From Symbiodinium natans (taxonomy: Eukaryota; Sar; Dinophyceae; Suessiales; Symbiodiniaceae), in assembly GCA_905221605.1 (NCBI GenBank), contig CAJNDS010000269.1, positions 822,828-886,827 on the forward strand: DNA of 64,000 nt, in the 5' to 3' direction. Within the stretch, counting starts at the first letter, position 1, and each line of letters begins with the position of its first letter. The notes under the pieces were generated by a model that was not told where the DNA came from, made no database searches, and worked only from the letters and a program-made list of their open reading frames with translations. This document shows positions 10,239-20,116 of this stretch, in pieces. Both the position numbers and the translations under genes were made by a program.

Positions 10239-10336
10239 CGCATGGACCTCTACGTGTAGAAGCTTTTTCGCGCGCAACCTGCCCTCAGGCGACTGTCTCG
10301 GTGATGGGTCTTGACGAGCCAAAGGCCAGCCTGTAG
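10239..10336 (+). CDS. Predicted terminal exon
   Basis: Open frame with SRATCPQATVSVMGLDEPKA and stop at 10334-10336, following a short CCCTAAA tract. Product unknown. Confidence 0.35.
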
Positions 10337-10339
10337 CAT

Positions 10340-11170
10340 GTTTTCCGCAAAGCAAGTCAGTAGTGTTTATGTCATTTTTGTTGTTCTTAGTCTTGTTATT
10401 ATTGTTATCACTGTTATTGTTATTATTGCTGTATTCTGCTATTGTTTTATTGTGATCTGTCATCATTGTTCTTCTTTTTGCTGCTTTATCTTCGTTATAC
10501 GATTCCGCAATGAGCTTATTGCAGTATTGTTACGCTATTCAAATATTACTATAGTTTGCACTGCGAGATTGCTAGGTTATTGAGATCTGATAATAACATG
10601 TGTACTATACTATGTGATATTTGTACTCTTGATACATGAATAGTGTGTTCTCACATCCTGAACGTATTAACGTAGTAAGACATTAACAACAGCTATGCCA
10701 TTGCACTTTTGCTTAACTGTATTTGTGTGTTTCCTGAGCAAGATATTTCAATACTGTCATAGTATAATATTCGCAAAGTCGTGTAGCATTGTGTGATTGT
10801 ATTACTGTGCGTTATATTCTCAGATCATCATTATTAGATGGATGTTAGTGTATTGTGTATTTTTCAACATTGTCATGTATTACACGATTGCATTATTACA
10901 TTATTATTGTCTTATTGTGTGTTGTTATACTATGGTTTGTGCAGTTTACTCAAGTATTGTCCTATTCATGTATTATTGTTTTGTTGTTATCTTGTTATAT
11001 GAGTATACTGTTGTGTTCTATATTGATACATGTTTAGAAGGTATTACATGTTCTTCTATTGTTACAGCATTTTTGTTCCACTTGTATATGTTCATAGTGT
11101 TGATCGCAGTTGTATTTTGTTAGTATATGCATATGTCTATATATGTCGCTGGTATGTTGGATCGCCAGTG
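10340..11170. other. AT-rich low-complexity region (TTATTG-like)
   Basis: Degenerate TTATTG/TTGTTA-type sequence about 830 bp long with a sharp drop in GC against both flanks. Frames through it are composition artefacts. A complementary-sense block lies at 29810-30190. Confidence 0.7.
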
Positions 11171-11303
11171 CCGAGCATGCCTAATGAAGAAAGGATGAGA
11201 TATGAGAGGCAATCCGTCAGGCTAGATCATGGTCTGTTGGCTCACCAGTGTTGTTCGAAGCAAGCCTGATGCCGAGAGGATGAGATATGGGAGGCAATCC
11301 GTT
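11156..11303 (+). repeat. Two-copy tandem repeat, 86-bp period
   Basis: AGGATGAGATATGAGAGGCA at about 11190 and AGGATGAGATATGGGAGGCA at about 11276, with matching flanks (GCCAGTG / ACCAGTG). Confidence 0.75.
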
Positions 11304-11430
11304 TCTCACATTCGCAGAGGGTGATGGAAGCGTGCTAAACCCTAAACCCAAAAAACCCTAAACCCTAGAATCCCGAGACCCTAAACCCTAGACCCTAAAA
11401 CCATAAACCCTAAACCCTAAACCCTCATCA

Positions 11431-11520
11431 TCGGCAGAGCTTTTCCTGGAGGTGCAGAGCCTTTGCCGCCAAGCCGTGGACGGAGCCGGCCACGGCGAGG
11501 CGCGAAAGCATCGCAGGGTT
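11431..11520 (+). CDS. Predicted exon
   Basis: SAELFLEVQSLCRQAVDGAG in an open frame between a CCCTAAA tract and a TTTAGGG tract. Helical, product unknown. Confidence 0.45.
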
Positions 11521-11875
11521 TGGGGCTTAGTTTAGGGTTTAGGGTTGCTAAGTATTGTCAAGGAATTGTAGGGCGCAATTAGGCTTGCGGTTTGGGGGTT
11601 TCAAGATTATCATGTTGATGCTGTATTCAGCCAGCTGCGCTCCCAATGATACATACTGGCAGGGAGCAGGCGACAGGCCCTTCGTTTTCTCTTTACCTGC
11701 TTAGTCATGAATGATCCTTTCATATTTTTGAGGGCAAGGCTGTAGCCTGCGTAACTCCCCGTCAACCCGAAAGCCCGCGTCCCGTCAACCCTAAAACCCT
11801 AAACCCTAAAGCACCCTTATTGGGCTTAGGACCCTCTTGGGCTTAGGACCCATCGGATCTCCAGGGCCGGCCCCC

Positions 11876-11955
11876 TAAACCCTAAACCCTAAACCCTAAA
11901 CCCTAAACCCTAAACCCTAAACCCTAAACCCTAAACCCTAAACCCTAAACCCTAC
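11876..11955 (-). repeat. CCCTAAA array, about 11 units
   Basis: Perfect heptamers between two weak exon candidates (11431-11520 and 12012-12056). Confidence 0.95.
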
Positions 11956-12011
11956 CCTACAAGCCCTTGACCGTTTGTCTGGATGATGATCATGGACTGC
12001 AGGAGCTTCCA

Positions 12012-12056
12012 GGAACTTCCGGGTTTAGGGGGTGAGGGAACTCGAAGCCCGCAAGG
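12012..12056 (+). CDS. Predicted short exon
   Basis: VRELEARKEECKDMTF, charged and helical, bounded by G-rich telomere-like sequence. Another open piece (PLTVCLDDDHGLQELPG) precedes it at about 11966. Confidence 0.3.
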
Positions 12057-12337
12057 AAGAATGCAAAGACATGACATTTAGAAGTTTAGGTGTTCATTTG
12101 GGTTTAGGGTTTGGGGTTTGGGGTTTGGGGTTTAGAGTTCGGGGTTTTGGGTTTGGGGTTCATTTTAAGGTCACCGCAGACCCTACGAGCCCTTCAGCCC
12201 TCAAACCCTGAACCCTCGAGCCCGGAATTTCGGGTTTCGGTTTTAGGGTCTCAAAGGGTTTCAGGGTAAGGTGCCCTTATGAAGGTGCACTGGGACCCTA
12301 AGGTTTAGGGCTTAGGGCTTGGGGTGAATCACAGGGC

Positions 12338-12770
12338 AGTATAGGGTAGTTTCATGGGTCCCAAATATGGGTTTGTGTTTTTTTGGGGGGCTCAGGTTTA
12401 AGAATGGCACACGGGTTGCACACCCGCGAAACATACCCCGTAACATACCCCGAAACATACCCCCGAAACATACCCCGTAACATACCCCCGAAATTGCAGG
12501 TAAAGTAGCTCCTGATGCCACGAAACATACCCGAAACATACCCCCGAAACATACCCCGAAACATACCCCGAAACATACCCGCGAAACATACCCCGACCCC
12601 AACACGTGTCACGCGCCTCCCCATTAAAATACAAACCCATATGGTCCCCATCCCCCTTTAGAGGGTTCTGAAGTATGGGCCCTTAATTGGTATAGGGTAT
12701 ATGCGGGGTATGTACGGGGTACCCGTTTATGGGCCCATACTCAGGGACCATGTAACATGAAACTACCCTT
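12338..12770. mobile_element. Family H element expanded by a 13-bp satellite
   Basis: Ends AGGGTAGTTTCATGG and CATGAAACTACCCT are inverted copies, as in other H elements. The interior (12424-12597) is about a dozen copies of GAAACATACCCCG with small variants, split by a unique segment at 12487-12527. H copies elsewhere are only about 140 bp long. Confidence 0.75.
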
Positions 12771-12836
12771 AGAGTTAAGAACCCAAAAGCTACAGAAAAG
12801 CCCTCGACCCCTCTTTGGCGGGCCAGGTCTGCGAGG

Positions 12837-14383
12837 TCAGTGCGTACATGCACAAGCGAGGCTTCTTGGTGGGAGGCACGAGCTCTGTGAGGGTTTAGGT
12901 TTAGGGTTTAGGGTTTAGGGTTTAGGGTATAGGGGTTTATACTAGTTTTTATGAATCCCCAAATTTGTATCCCCCAGGAAACCCTAAACCCTGAACCCCG
13001 AGGCAGGCCCTTGGGAGATTTCATATCGTCGCTTGTTGGGGTTTAAGTGGATCATGTCCAGGAATATGTTCAGAGCCTTCAAAACCCTAAACCCTGAACC
13101 CTCAATTCTGAATCGTAAGACAGAATCCGGAAACCCTAAACCCATACTCTTAGTGGCTGAGTGGGCACACTTTACACTTTTTGGGATACTATACTCCCCT
13201 GTAGAACTGAAAGTTTACACTTTTTTGGGGCTTATGAACTCAGCAACTAAGTGCTAGTGTAGGCGTTCGGCTGTGCGCTCTCGCCTCGTGGAAACCCTAA
13301 ACCCTAAACCCTAAACCCTAAACCCTAAACCCTAAACCCTAAACCCTAAACCCTAAACCCTAAACCCCGAGTTGTATCCCCAGAACCCTGAACAAAGGGT
13401 ATAAGGCTTAGGGTTCCGGGGCTCAGGGAATCAGGGCCTTAGGCTCGGCACACCCAACTTAGGGTTTAGGGTTTAGGGTTTAGGGTTTAGGGTTTGGGGT
13501 TTAGGGTTTAGGGTTTAGGGTTTTAGACTATACCCCCCCAATCTCCTAACGTGAGGCACCAAGGCGGCCGTGGAGGCTTTCCAGAAGTTGGCCAAGTCTG
13601 CCCGAGCCATGCAGGTTGCTCTCGTCAAGGCACAGGTGTAGGGTGTTAGGGTGTTAGGGTGTTAGGGTGTTAGGGTTTAGGGTTTAGGGTTTAGGTTTTA
13701 GGGTTTAGGGTTTTGGGTTTAGGGTTTAGGGTTTAGGGTTTAGGGTTTGGGGCGCGAGTCTGGGAAGCAAGGGTTCCTGTTTGGGATGTTCAGCCTTATA
13801 CCAAAAGTCCTTAATAGGGATTCTGGTGCCCCCAAATAGAACACCTATGAAGGACTGTTAGTACAAGGGGCAACTTTCCAAGTTTAAGGTCTTAGGCCCG
13901 GGGTTCAGGGTTGAGGGGTTTAGGGGATAATTTCGGGTTTTAGGGTTTAGGGCTTAGGGTTTAGGGTTTGGGGTTGAGGGTCCGAAACCCTAAGGGTGGG
14001 CCTGTGAGTACAGGATGTGCTATCGAATGATCTAAACTGTGGTCACTTCTTCCCTGAAGAACCTTCAAAATGTTATGCATGCACATTGTTGTCTCTCTAT
14101 CTTGATATATATATATATATGTATGTGTGTGTGCAAAAGCAGAGATCCCCAAAGGGCCCATAATTTGACATCAGCCCTGTGTGCTGATTCACTGACAATC
14201 GCGTTTGATTGCAGTTCCAGCTGGGCAGATACGAAGTACAGCGCGAGCAACACCTGCTTGCTCAAGCCAGATGGCTACCCCATGGCAGCTAAATTCAAGT
14301 TGGACCACAAATCACACACCGTGGCTGCATCAAGCTACCTCTGGCGACGCGTGCCCCCTTGCAAGGGTAGCGTTAGCTCTTAA
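12837..14383 (+). CDS. Exon cluster of an unknown gene
   Basis: Exon 12837-12892 (CEVSAYMHKRGFLVGGTSSV), exon 13556-13635 (TKAAVEAFQKLAKSARAMQV, ending CAG|GTGTAGGG) and terminal exon 14215-14383. The terminal exon follows GTTTGATTGCAG, reads SSWADTKYSASNTCLLKPDG onward and stops at TAA 14381-14383. Between them lie a family D element (13149-13251), three telomeric arrays and a family C element (13786-13882). Whether all three exons belong to one gene is inference. Confidence 0.5.
13149..13251. mobile_element. Hairpin element, family D
   Basis: Ends CTTAGTGGCTGAGT and ACTCAGCAACTAAG; inner arms CACTTTACACTTTTTGGG and GTTTACACTTTTTTGGGG. Sister copy nested at 58278. Confidence 0.75.
13292..13372 (-). 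repeat. CCCTAAA array, about 11 units
   Basis: Perfect heptamers between the family D element and the exon at 13556. A TTTAGGG array in the opposite sense follows at 13460-13525. Confidence 0.95.
13786..13882. mobile_element. Family C element, diverged
   Basis: GGGATGTTCAGCCTTATACC at the left, AGGACTGTTAGTACAAGGGG at the right; same internal order as the copy at 5727. Confidence 0.65.
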
Positions 14384-14504
14384 CCCTAAACCCTCAGCCC
14401 TGAGCCCTAAGCCCTGCGCCCTAAAGCCCTCAGCCCTAAGCCCTAATCCTAATTAAGCCTTAAGCCCTAAACCCTAAGCTGGATGATTACACCTTTGAGT
14501 AGAG

Positions 14505-14993
14505 ATGGCGGTGGTGGGCGCTTGTCGGCGTTGGCACCCCAGATGTCGCCAACAGTTTTCGCACTTGGATTCGGAAGGGTTTAGGGTTCTGGGTTCTGGG
14601 GTTCTACAATAACCCGAAACCCTAAACCCTAGGGTTCTAGGGTTCCTGGGTTCCGGGGATCTAAAGGGCTCTAGGGTGTAGGGTTTGCATGGCCTACTTG
14701 AAAGACCTGAGTACAGGCTGACCCCCTTTCCCGGCCTAGCCCAGACCTCAATGCTGCCTTAGACTACTGAGGCAGCTGTCCGACGGAGACATCTGGGTCT
14801 CGAAAATTCATGCACCCTTACATATGGGTACCCAAAAGGGGGACCACGATCTAAAACCCAGACCCTCAACCCCCTACCTTCGTTTGCCTCAAGGCTCATT
14901 CGCTCTGAGCAGCGAGCAGCACCGGCTCCACTGGACGTCGCCAGCATCGAGGATGATGAGAGGCGGGGGGGAACTTTCTTGCGTTTCACTTCA
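14505..14993 (+). CDS. Two predicted exons
   Basis: 14505-14578 could be a first exon: ATG, then VVGACRRWHPRCRQQF, ending at G|GTTTAGGG. 14880-14993 reads LIRSEQRAAPAPLDVASIED and ends TCAG|GGTGTT. Product unknown. Confidence 0.35.
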
Positions 14994-15458
14994 GGGTGTT
15001 GTGGGCTTATCAGGGTTTTAGGTGTATAGGGGTTTAGTGTTCAGATGTGTCTAGAGCCTACTTAAAGTCAAACAGCAAAGGACAGGAGCTGCCACTACTG
15101 TAGTTGGCCGCACCCAGGTGAACCGTATTCGATGTCATGCCTCTTCATGCTTGTATCTGAGGCTGCCAAGATAGACTCACGTTAAAGATTTAGGTCTCCG
15201 AGGCTTGCTATTTTAAGGGCTTGGGGGAATTCGGTGGGTTTTAGGGTCTCCTTGTTTAAGAATTTTGGGCCTGGGCTTTGATTGGTGTGTTCTTTGGGAG
15301 TGGTTGTCGTGGTTGCCTTCTCTTGTGTGACGCAGCAGCAGGTCCGTGTACGGGCATGCAGAAGCAGCCACCTAGCCTACCCAGCAGCCTAGCATTGCAC
15401 AAGCAACTCAGCTCACGGAAAGTATGAGCGTTTTTGAGAATTGTAGGGTTTAGGGTTT

Positions 15459-15551
15459 ACCCAAAGGCTCCAATGTAGTTCCTTTTTGGGTGAGGTATAG
15501 GGGATTAAAGTATACTACCCCAAAAAGGTACTACATAGGAGCCTTTGGGTA
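15459..15551. mobile_element. Hairpin element, family A
   Basis: ACCCAAAGGCTCCAATGTAG and its inverted partner GTACTACATAGGAGCCTTTGGGT. Preceded directly by TTTAGGGTTT. Confidence 0.85.
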
Positions 15552-15616
15552 ATTAGGATACATGAAAACATGGGAGGGTGACAGATTTTCACTCCCTGGC
15601 ATGCCATCCCTTCTTC

Positions 15617-15715
15617 AGTGATACCCTTCTCCCCTTTTTTTTGGTTCAAGGTTCCCAAATCAAGCAACCAACCCCAAAAAGGGTACCCTTATACTTATTC
15701 TGATGCGGTTACTAG
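15617..15715. mobile_element. Family E element
   Basis: TACCCTTCTCCCC..GGTTCAAGGTTCCC and AAAAAGGGTACCCTTAT..GGTTACTAGGCTA match the E copies at 16889 and 26883. Confidence 0.65.
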
Positions 15716-15719
15716 GCTA

Positions 15720-16199
15720 GCAAGCTTTAAGCCATGTACTGCACCCGTCGAGTCAGAAAAGTCAGCGCTTGCCAGCCCCAGCAGGTTGAATGCGATTACT
15801 GGTGGGTCGGCTTCGTTTTCCGAAGGCCTGGGAACGTTGTCCCAAACAAGGGGCACCCCAGTATATTCTAAAAGACCAGAATCCCCCATTCTATAAGACT
15901 TGTACCCTAAACCCCAAGCCCTAAACCCTCAACCATATCCCGATGTTCGGAACCCTCTCGGACGCTTCATCCAGAAGCTCTGCTTTTTAAGGTTTGGGGG
16001 GGTTGAGGGGGTTGATGGGGTTGAGGACTTTTGTTTCACTTCCCCCACCTGGTCCCCTGAACTCTCCTTGCGTAACACGTCTCTGTCAGAGACGGTCTGC
16101 TATTGTTTGCTGTTTGTTTCGCGACTGGCACATACGACGGAAGAGGCAAGGGTGTACTTTTCCTGGCGGAATCAGCTCGAAAGGAGTGTAGGTGCTTGA
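15720..16199 (+). CDS. Weak coding candidates
   Basis: Two stretches stay open (about 15740-15845 and 16050-16199, the latter with LAHTTEEARVYFSWRNQLER), but splice edges are poor. Reported only because the second segment has protein-like composition. Confidence 0.2.
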
Positions 16200-16435
16200 T
16201 GCCTAGGTCGGCGCTTGGGATGTTTTTACCTTTCCCATAATCTGTATGTATTTGGCTTAAGTTTCGAAGAGCTTAGGTTGAAGTTTTGCCTTGCCGATTG
16301 GAGTTAAGAAGATCTTCGTCTTGAATGTTCATCGGAGGGCAGAGAGGATTGTTCAGAACGCAGCAATTTAGCGAGCCTAGTAAGCCTTTCATCCTCCTTG
16401 CATCCTCTTTCCGCACCCTAAGCGCTAAACCGTAA
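16200..16435. other. No feature seen
   Basis: Unique sequence without a clear exon, repeat or element. Confidence 0.4.
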
Positions 16436-16540
16436 ACCCTAAACCCTGAACCCTGAACCCGAACCCCGAAGCCCTAAACCCTAAACCCTAAACCCGAAAC
16501 CCTAGCCCTAAACCCTAAACCCTAACCCGAAACCCTAAAA
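16436..16540 (-). repeat. Degenerate CCCTAAA array
   Basis: Mix of CCCTAAA, CCCTGAA, CCCGAAA and CCCCGAA units, more decayed than most arrays here. Confidence 0.85.
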
Positions 16541-16579
16541 CTGTAGAGAGTACCAGTGACAGTGACAGATGGGGTGATT

Positions 16580-16660
16580 GTGGCCAGGACGCCTGACGCC
16601 ACGCATCGGCTCCACGTCAGCAGAAGGTCGACCTGGGAGCTGTTTCCTAGGGGAGCATGG
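16580..16660 (+). CDS. Predicted exon
   Basis: VARTPDATHRLHVSRRSTWE and on to FPRGAW; donor would be G|GTTGTTAGGG at the start of the following telomeric tract. Confidence 0.4.
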
Positions 16661-16888
16661 TTGTTAGGGTTTGGGGTTTAGGGTTTAGGGTTTAGGGTTT
16701 AGGGCTATTCACACCCCACATTCAGCGCTCGTAGACAATCTTGTACTTGTAACCTGCTTAGAGCCCCAATCTGGCCTCTAGGGGAACCTAAAGAACCAAT
16801 AGCCCTAAACCCTAAACCCTAAACCCTAAGTAGAATTTGGAGGGTGCCTTTGTCGAAGCATCCTTTTGGGGTACATCGTTGGGGTACC

Positions 16889-17006
16889 CCTCTTGGTAGC
16901 CCAAGTGGGTGCCCTTGACCCTTTTTTGGGGTATGGGTTCCCTTATAAAGTAACCCAAAAAAGGGTGCCCTTATTATAGTATGGTTCCTGGGGCTGGGGT
17001 ACCAAG
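16889..17006. mobile_element. Hairpin element, family E
   Basis: TGGTAGCCCAAGTGGGTGCC at the left and CCTGGGGCTGGGGTACCA at the right; inner arms CCCTTTTTTGGG / CCCAAAAAAGGG. Confidence 0.8.
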
Positions 17007-17061
17007 CCCTAATCGTACCGGTATGGATCTAGACCCGCAGCATTGTTTGTCATGTTCATTC

Positions 17062-17217
17062 TAAGGGTACATGATCCCTTTTTATGGTCCCTTACCTTTT
17101 CTCAGGGTTCTAAAATACGGGCCCTTGTTGGGCTATGTAGGGTACATAAGGGGTATGTAACGGTCCCTAAACCCTAAACCCTAAACCCCTATTTAGGCTA
17201 CCATGAAACTACCCTAA
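17062..17217. mobile_element. Family H element with a telomeric insert
   Basis: Standard H sequence (GGTCCCTTACC..AGGGTTCTAAAATACGGGCCC..GGTATGTAA) is followed by about three CCCTAAA units where other H copies have the GGGCCCATACTAAGGGACC arm. The end CATGAAACTACCCTAAG is kept. Confidence 0.65.
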
Positions 17218-17225
17218 GATCTAGA

Positions 17226-17290
17226 ATGGTGGAGCCAGGCTCTCCCAATGATGAGCAGATCCGATCGGACGACTCTGCTCTGGTGCGCCC
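17226..17290 (+). CDS. Predicted exon
   Basis: EPGSPNDEQIRSDDSALVRP ending exactly at GTTTAGGG. It begins 8 bp after the end of an H element. A similar phrase (SDDVALVRP) follows another H element at 19534. Confidence 0.45.
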
Positions 17291-17344
17291 GTTTAGGGTG
17301 TAGGGTTTAGGGTCTAGAGTTTAGGGCTTAGGGTTTAGGGCTAA

Positions 17345-18112
17345 ACCCTAATTCTCAGGGATGAGGTCCATTTTTCAGACAGATCAACCCCATCTCCATG
17401 TGGTATATGGACATTTTGGACAACTGAATGTTAATGGCGGCCCAGGTACCTGGTGCCCCACTACAATATGTGGTACCTCATGTAGGCTTCAGTAATAATC
17501 GGGCTTTCAGGGGGCAACAGGTAGTGGGGGTCCATGGAGACTAGACCAAACTCATTCAACAAACATCTTCTTTCGCCGGGCCTGTCCAAAGTCTTGAGTC
17601 ACTAAGGCCGAGGCATTCCCCTAAGGGGGAAAGGCCAACTTATTTTGATTCGCTTCCGCATGTCACAGACAAAAGCACATTTGTAGCCCAATGCTTCCCA
17701 AGGGATTACGATGAAGTTTCCGTAACAGTCAGAAGGATCACAGTTGAACACGGGTAGGGCTTTCAGTCTAGGAAGCTTTCAAGCGAGACTTCCCCCCCCC
17801 CTCCTAAGCCCTAAACTTTAGAAACCCTAAACCTCAAACCTTACAGACCCTAAGCCCTAAACCCTATGCCCCTTACATCCCTCACAGCTGACAAAACCCT
17901 AAACCCTAAACCTTATAGTAATAGACCGTAGACCCTGAACCTTACAGACCCTAAACCCTGAACCTTGGAGACCCTAAACCCTATAGACCCTAAACCCTGA
18001 ACCTTATAGTCCCGCAACCCTAAACCCTAAACCCTAAACCCTAAACCCTAAACCCTAAAACCTAACCCTAAACCCTAAACCCTAAACCCTAAACCTCCTG
18101 CATCCCTCCCCG
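17345..18112. other. Unique sequence, then degenerate CCCTAAA-like tract
   Basis: 17345-17790 has no convincing exon. 17800-18095 is a mixture of CCCTAAA with CCTTACAGACCCTAAACC-type longer units (period about 22-30 bp), ending in perfect CCCTAAA. Confidence 0.6.
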
Positions 18113-18192
18113 CCGACCAAAAATCGCGCAACGAGGCCGACTTGATGGGCCCTCCTCCCCAGACTCTCCGTGCTGCAAGGTCCGCACTCTGG
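18113..18192 (+). CDS. Predicted exon
   Basis: KSRNEADLMGPPPQTLRAAR and on to SALW, between a CCCTAAA and a TTTAGGG tract. Confidence 0.4.
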
Positions 18193-18193
18193 T

Positions 18194-18620
18194 GGGGTTT
18201 AGGGTTTAGGGTTTAGGGTTTAGGGTTTAGGGTTTAGGGTTAGGCTTTAGGGTTTATGAGGTTTAGGGTTCAGTTCATTCTGAACTCGTATCGACCCTGA
18301 AGGGCCAAGGCCCTGCTGATCCCCGACTCAGGGCTTAGGGTTTAGGGTTTATAGGGTTTAGGGTTTAGGGTTTAGGGTTTATAGGGTTTATAGGGTTTAT
18401 AGGGTTTATAGGGTTTATAGGGTTTATAGGGTTTATAGGGTTTAGAGGGTTTAGAGGGTTTAGAGGGTTTAGAGGGTTTAGAGGGTTTAGAGGGTTTAGA
18501 GGGTTTAGAGGGTTTAGGGTTTAGGGTTTATAGGGTTTATAGGGTTTATAAGGTTTACAGGGTTTATAGGGTTTATAGGGTTTATAGGTTTATAGGGGTT
18601 ATAGGGTTTAGGGCTTAGGG
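18194..18620 (+). repeat. TTTAGGG array with homogenised 9-bp variants
   Basis: Begins as perfect TTTAGGG, then runs of TTTATAGGG (about 18363-18432), then a pure block of TTTAGAGGG (about 18432-18512, nine units), then TTTATAGGG again. Each variant is clustered, which means units were copied from neighbours. Confidence 0.95.
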
Positions 18621-18728
18621 CTTCAGAGGGTCTCCTAAACCTCCCCCCCAAAAAAGGGCGGCACGCCCCCCAAGATCTCCATAAGAACCCAAAGCCCCCT
18701 TTTTTTGTTTGGTAGGCGACTTAAGATG

Positions 18729-18838
18729 TCTGGAGGGGATCCAAAAGTAGACCCGCCCCAAAGTAGCACCCCCACACTACTATTGGGTCATTCTTAAGAA
18801 CCCTTAAAGGGACCTGCTTTTTGGATCCTCCCAAGGGT
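18729..18838. mobile_element. Hairpin element, family G
   Basis: GGAGGGGATCCAAAAGTAGA and its partner GCTTTTTGGATCCTCCC. Sister copies at 46776 and 52497. Confidence 0.8.
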
Positions 18839-19028
18839 CTGGGTAATCCCCGTAAGACAGGGTCGCTTTGGTGTTCTTAAGGCTTCGCCCGTACATCGCT
18901 TTAGGTTGACGGGACACCTGAATTCATGGGCACTTTTAGGGATGGAGGGCTTAGGGTTGTTAGGGTTTAGGGTTTTTAGGGGTTTTAGGGTTTAGGGTTT
19001 AGGGTTAGGGCGACTTGCATGGAGGCAG

Positions 19029-19100
19029 ATGATGATGTCAGGCCATGTGGCCCGGGTGGGTGATGACTTCAAGCTGTCGAAGCTCATAGGGCCTCCGCAG
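19029..19100 (+). CDS. Predicted exon
   Basis: 24 codons (MSGHVARVGDDFKLSKLIGP, then PQ) between GGAGGCAG and a GC donor (CAG|GCAGG). Product unknown. Confidence 0.5.
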
Positions 19101-19376
19101 GCAGGACGCATTAAGGGGCAAAAGGAGGGAGCCCTAGAAGGGACCCTTAATCTTATTCCCCTATATATATATATTTATATATTTTTTCTTATTTATTTTT
19201 GTATTTATTTTTTTATATACACCTTACATAGTCCCTATATTACCTGAGTAGCACCCAAATAACCCCTAAATAACCCCTAAGGTCCCTTGTAAGCGTCCCT
19301 CCTTTCATCCCTTGAGCACAGTTGAGCATACAGGCAGTACTAGTGTTGTGTTGGGCCGATGGCTTCCATCGGTAGT

Positions 19377-19522
19377 TGCATGGTCCCTGTATCTGGTCCC
19401 TTACCTCCTTTAGAGGGTCCTGAAGTATTCGCCCTTGGGTTGTTAAGGGTTATCAGGGGCATATAAGGGGCCCTTAGTCAGGGGCCCAGAATTCGGGGAC
19501 CAGGAAACTGCCCTAAGATTTC
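19377..19522. mobile_element. Family H element
   Basis: GGTCCCTTACCTCCTTTAGA at the left part; GGGACCAGGAAACTGCCCTAAG at the end. An exon candidate starts within about 15 bp. Confidence 0.75.
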
Positions 19523-19533
19523 CTGCGTCCTCC

Positions 19534-19853
19534 ACAGGCAGACAGTGACGACGTCGCGCTGGTGCGGCCAGCATGTTTCGCCGTTTCGGAGACTCAGTGA
19601 TTGCAGGTGCCAACACGTTGCCATGCAGAGCCAGCACGATGAATAGAGTGTCGATCCCATCAAACGCCCTGAACCCTAAACCCTAAACCCTAAACCCTAA
19701 ACCCTAAACCGCTAGTTTTACCAGAGATTCCGAACATCGAGGAGCACCAAGTTCCAAGCCGTTTGGCTCCAAAATGCACATGGAAGCCCTTGGGGGGTTG
19801 AAACCCGCTGAGACACCAGCCGCCGCCGGGTGGCGCCGGCCATGCGCGCCTTG
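19534..19853 (+). CDS. Two predicted exons
   Basis: 19540-19600 contains DSDDVALVRPACFAVSETQ. 19733-19853 has two open frames (IPNIEEHQVPSRLAPKCTWK, or GAPSSKPFGSKMHMEALGG); I cannot choose. A CCCTAAA array (19670-19712) separates them. Confidence 0.3.
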
Positions 19854-19857
19854 AAGT

Positions 19858-19910
19858 GGGTTTAGGGTTTAGGGTTTAGGGTTTAGGGTTTAGGGTTTAG
19901 GGTTTAGGGG
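19858..19910 (+). repeat. TTTAGGG array
   Basis: Seven units upstream of the PPR gene. Confidence 0.95.
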
Positions 19911-20040
19911 CCCTTTGTGGGGGTATGTGGGGGTAGAAGCAAGAAGTTCTTACGTGAGCCGTCGCCACCCACTGAGGGTTTATTCGGGACTCGAGTTTGC
20001 ATCGCTGCTACTTCAAGCCCCTGCGACCGTGTCAAGTTCC

Positions 20041-20080
20041 CCCCCCACCCCCCCCCCCCCCCCCCCCCCCCGCCCCCCCC
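20041..20080 (+). repeat. Near-pure C run of about 38 bases
   Basis: It lies in the 5' part of the PPR reading frame; any length change alters the frame upstream of it, so the N-terminus of that protein cannot be trusted. Confidence 0.9.
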
Positions 20081-20116
20081 AAACGCAAACGCAGCGACAA
20101 AGGAACTTTTTGTGAC

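Noticed and set aside
12312-12651. Minus-strand frames with MFRGMFRGY repeats
   Set aside because: Translation of the 13-bp satellite inside the H element.
18340-18520. CRISPR-like regular repeats
   Set aside because: Units are 7-9 bp without spacers; they are telomere variants in a eukaryotic genome.
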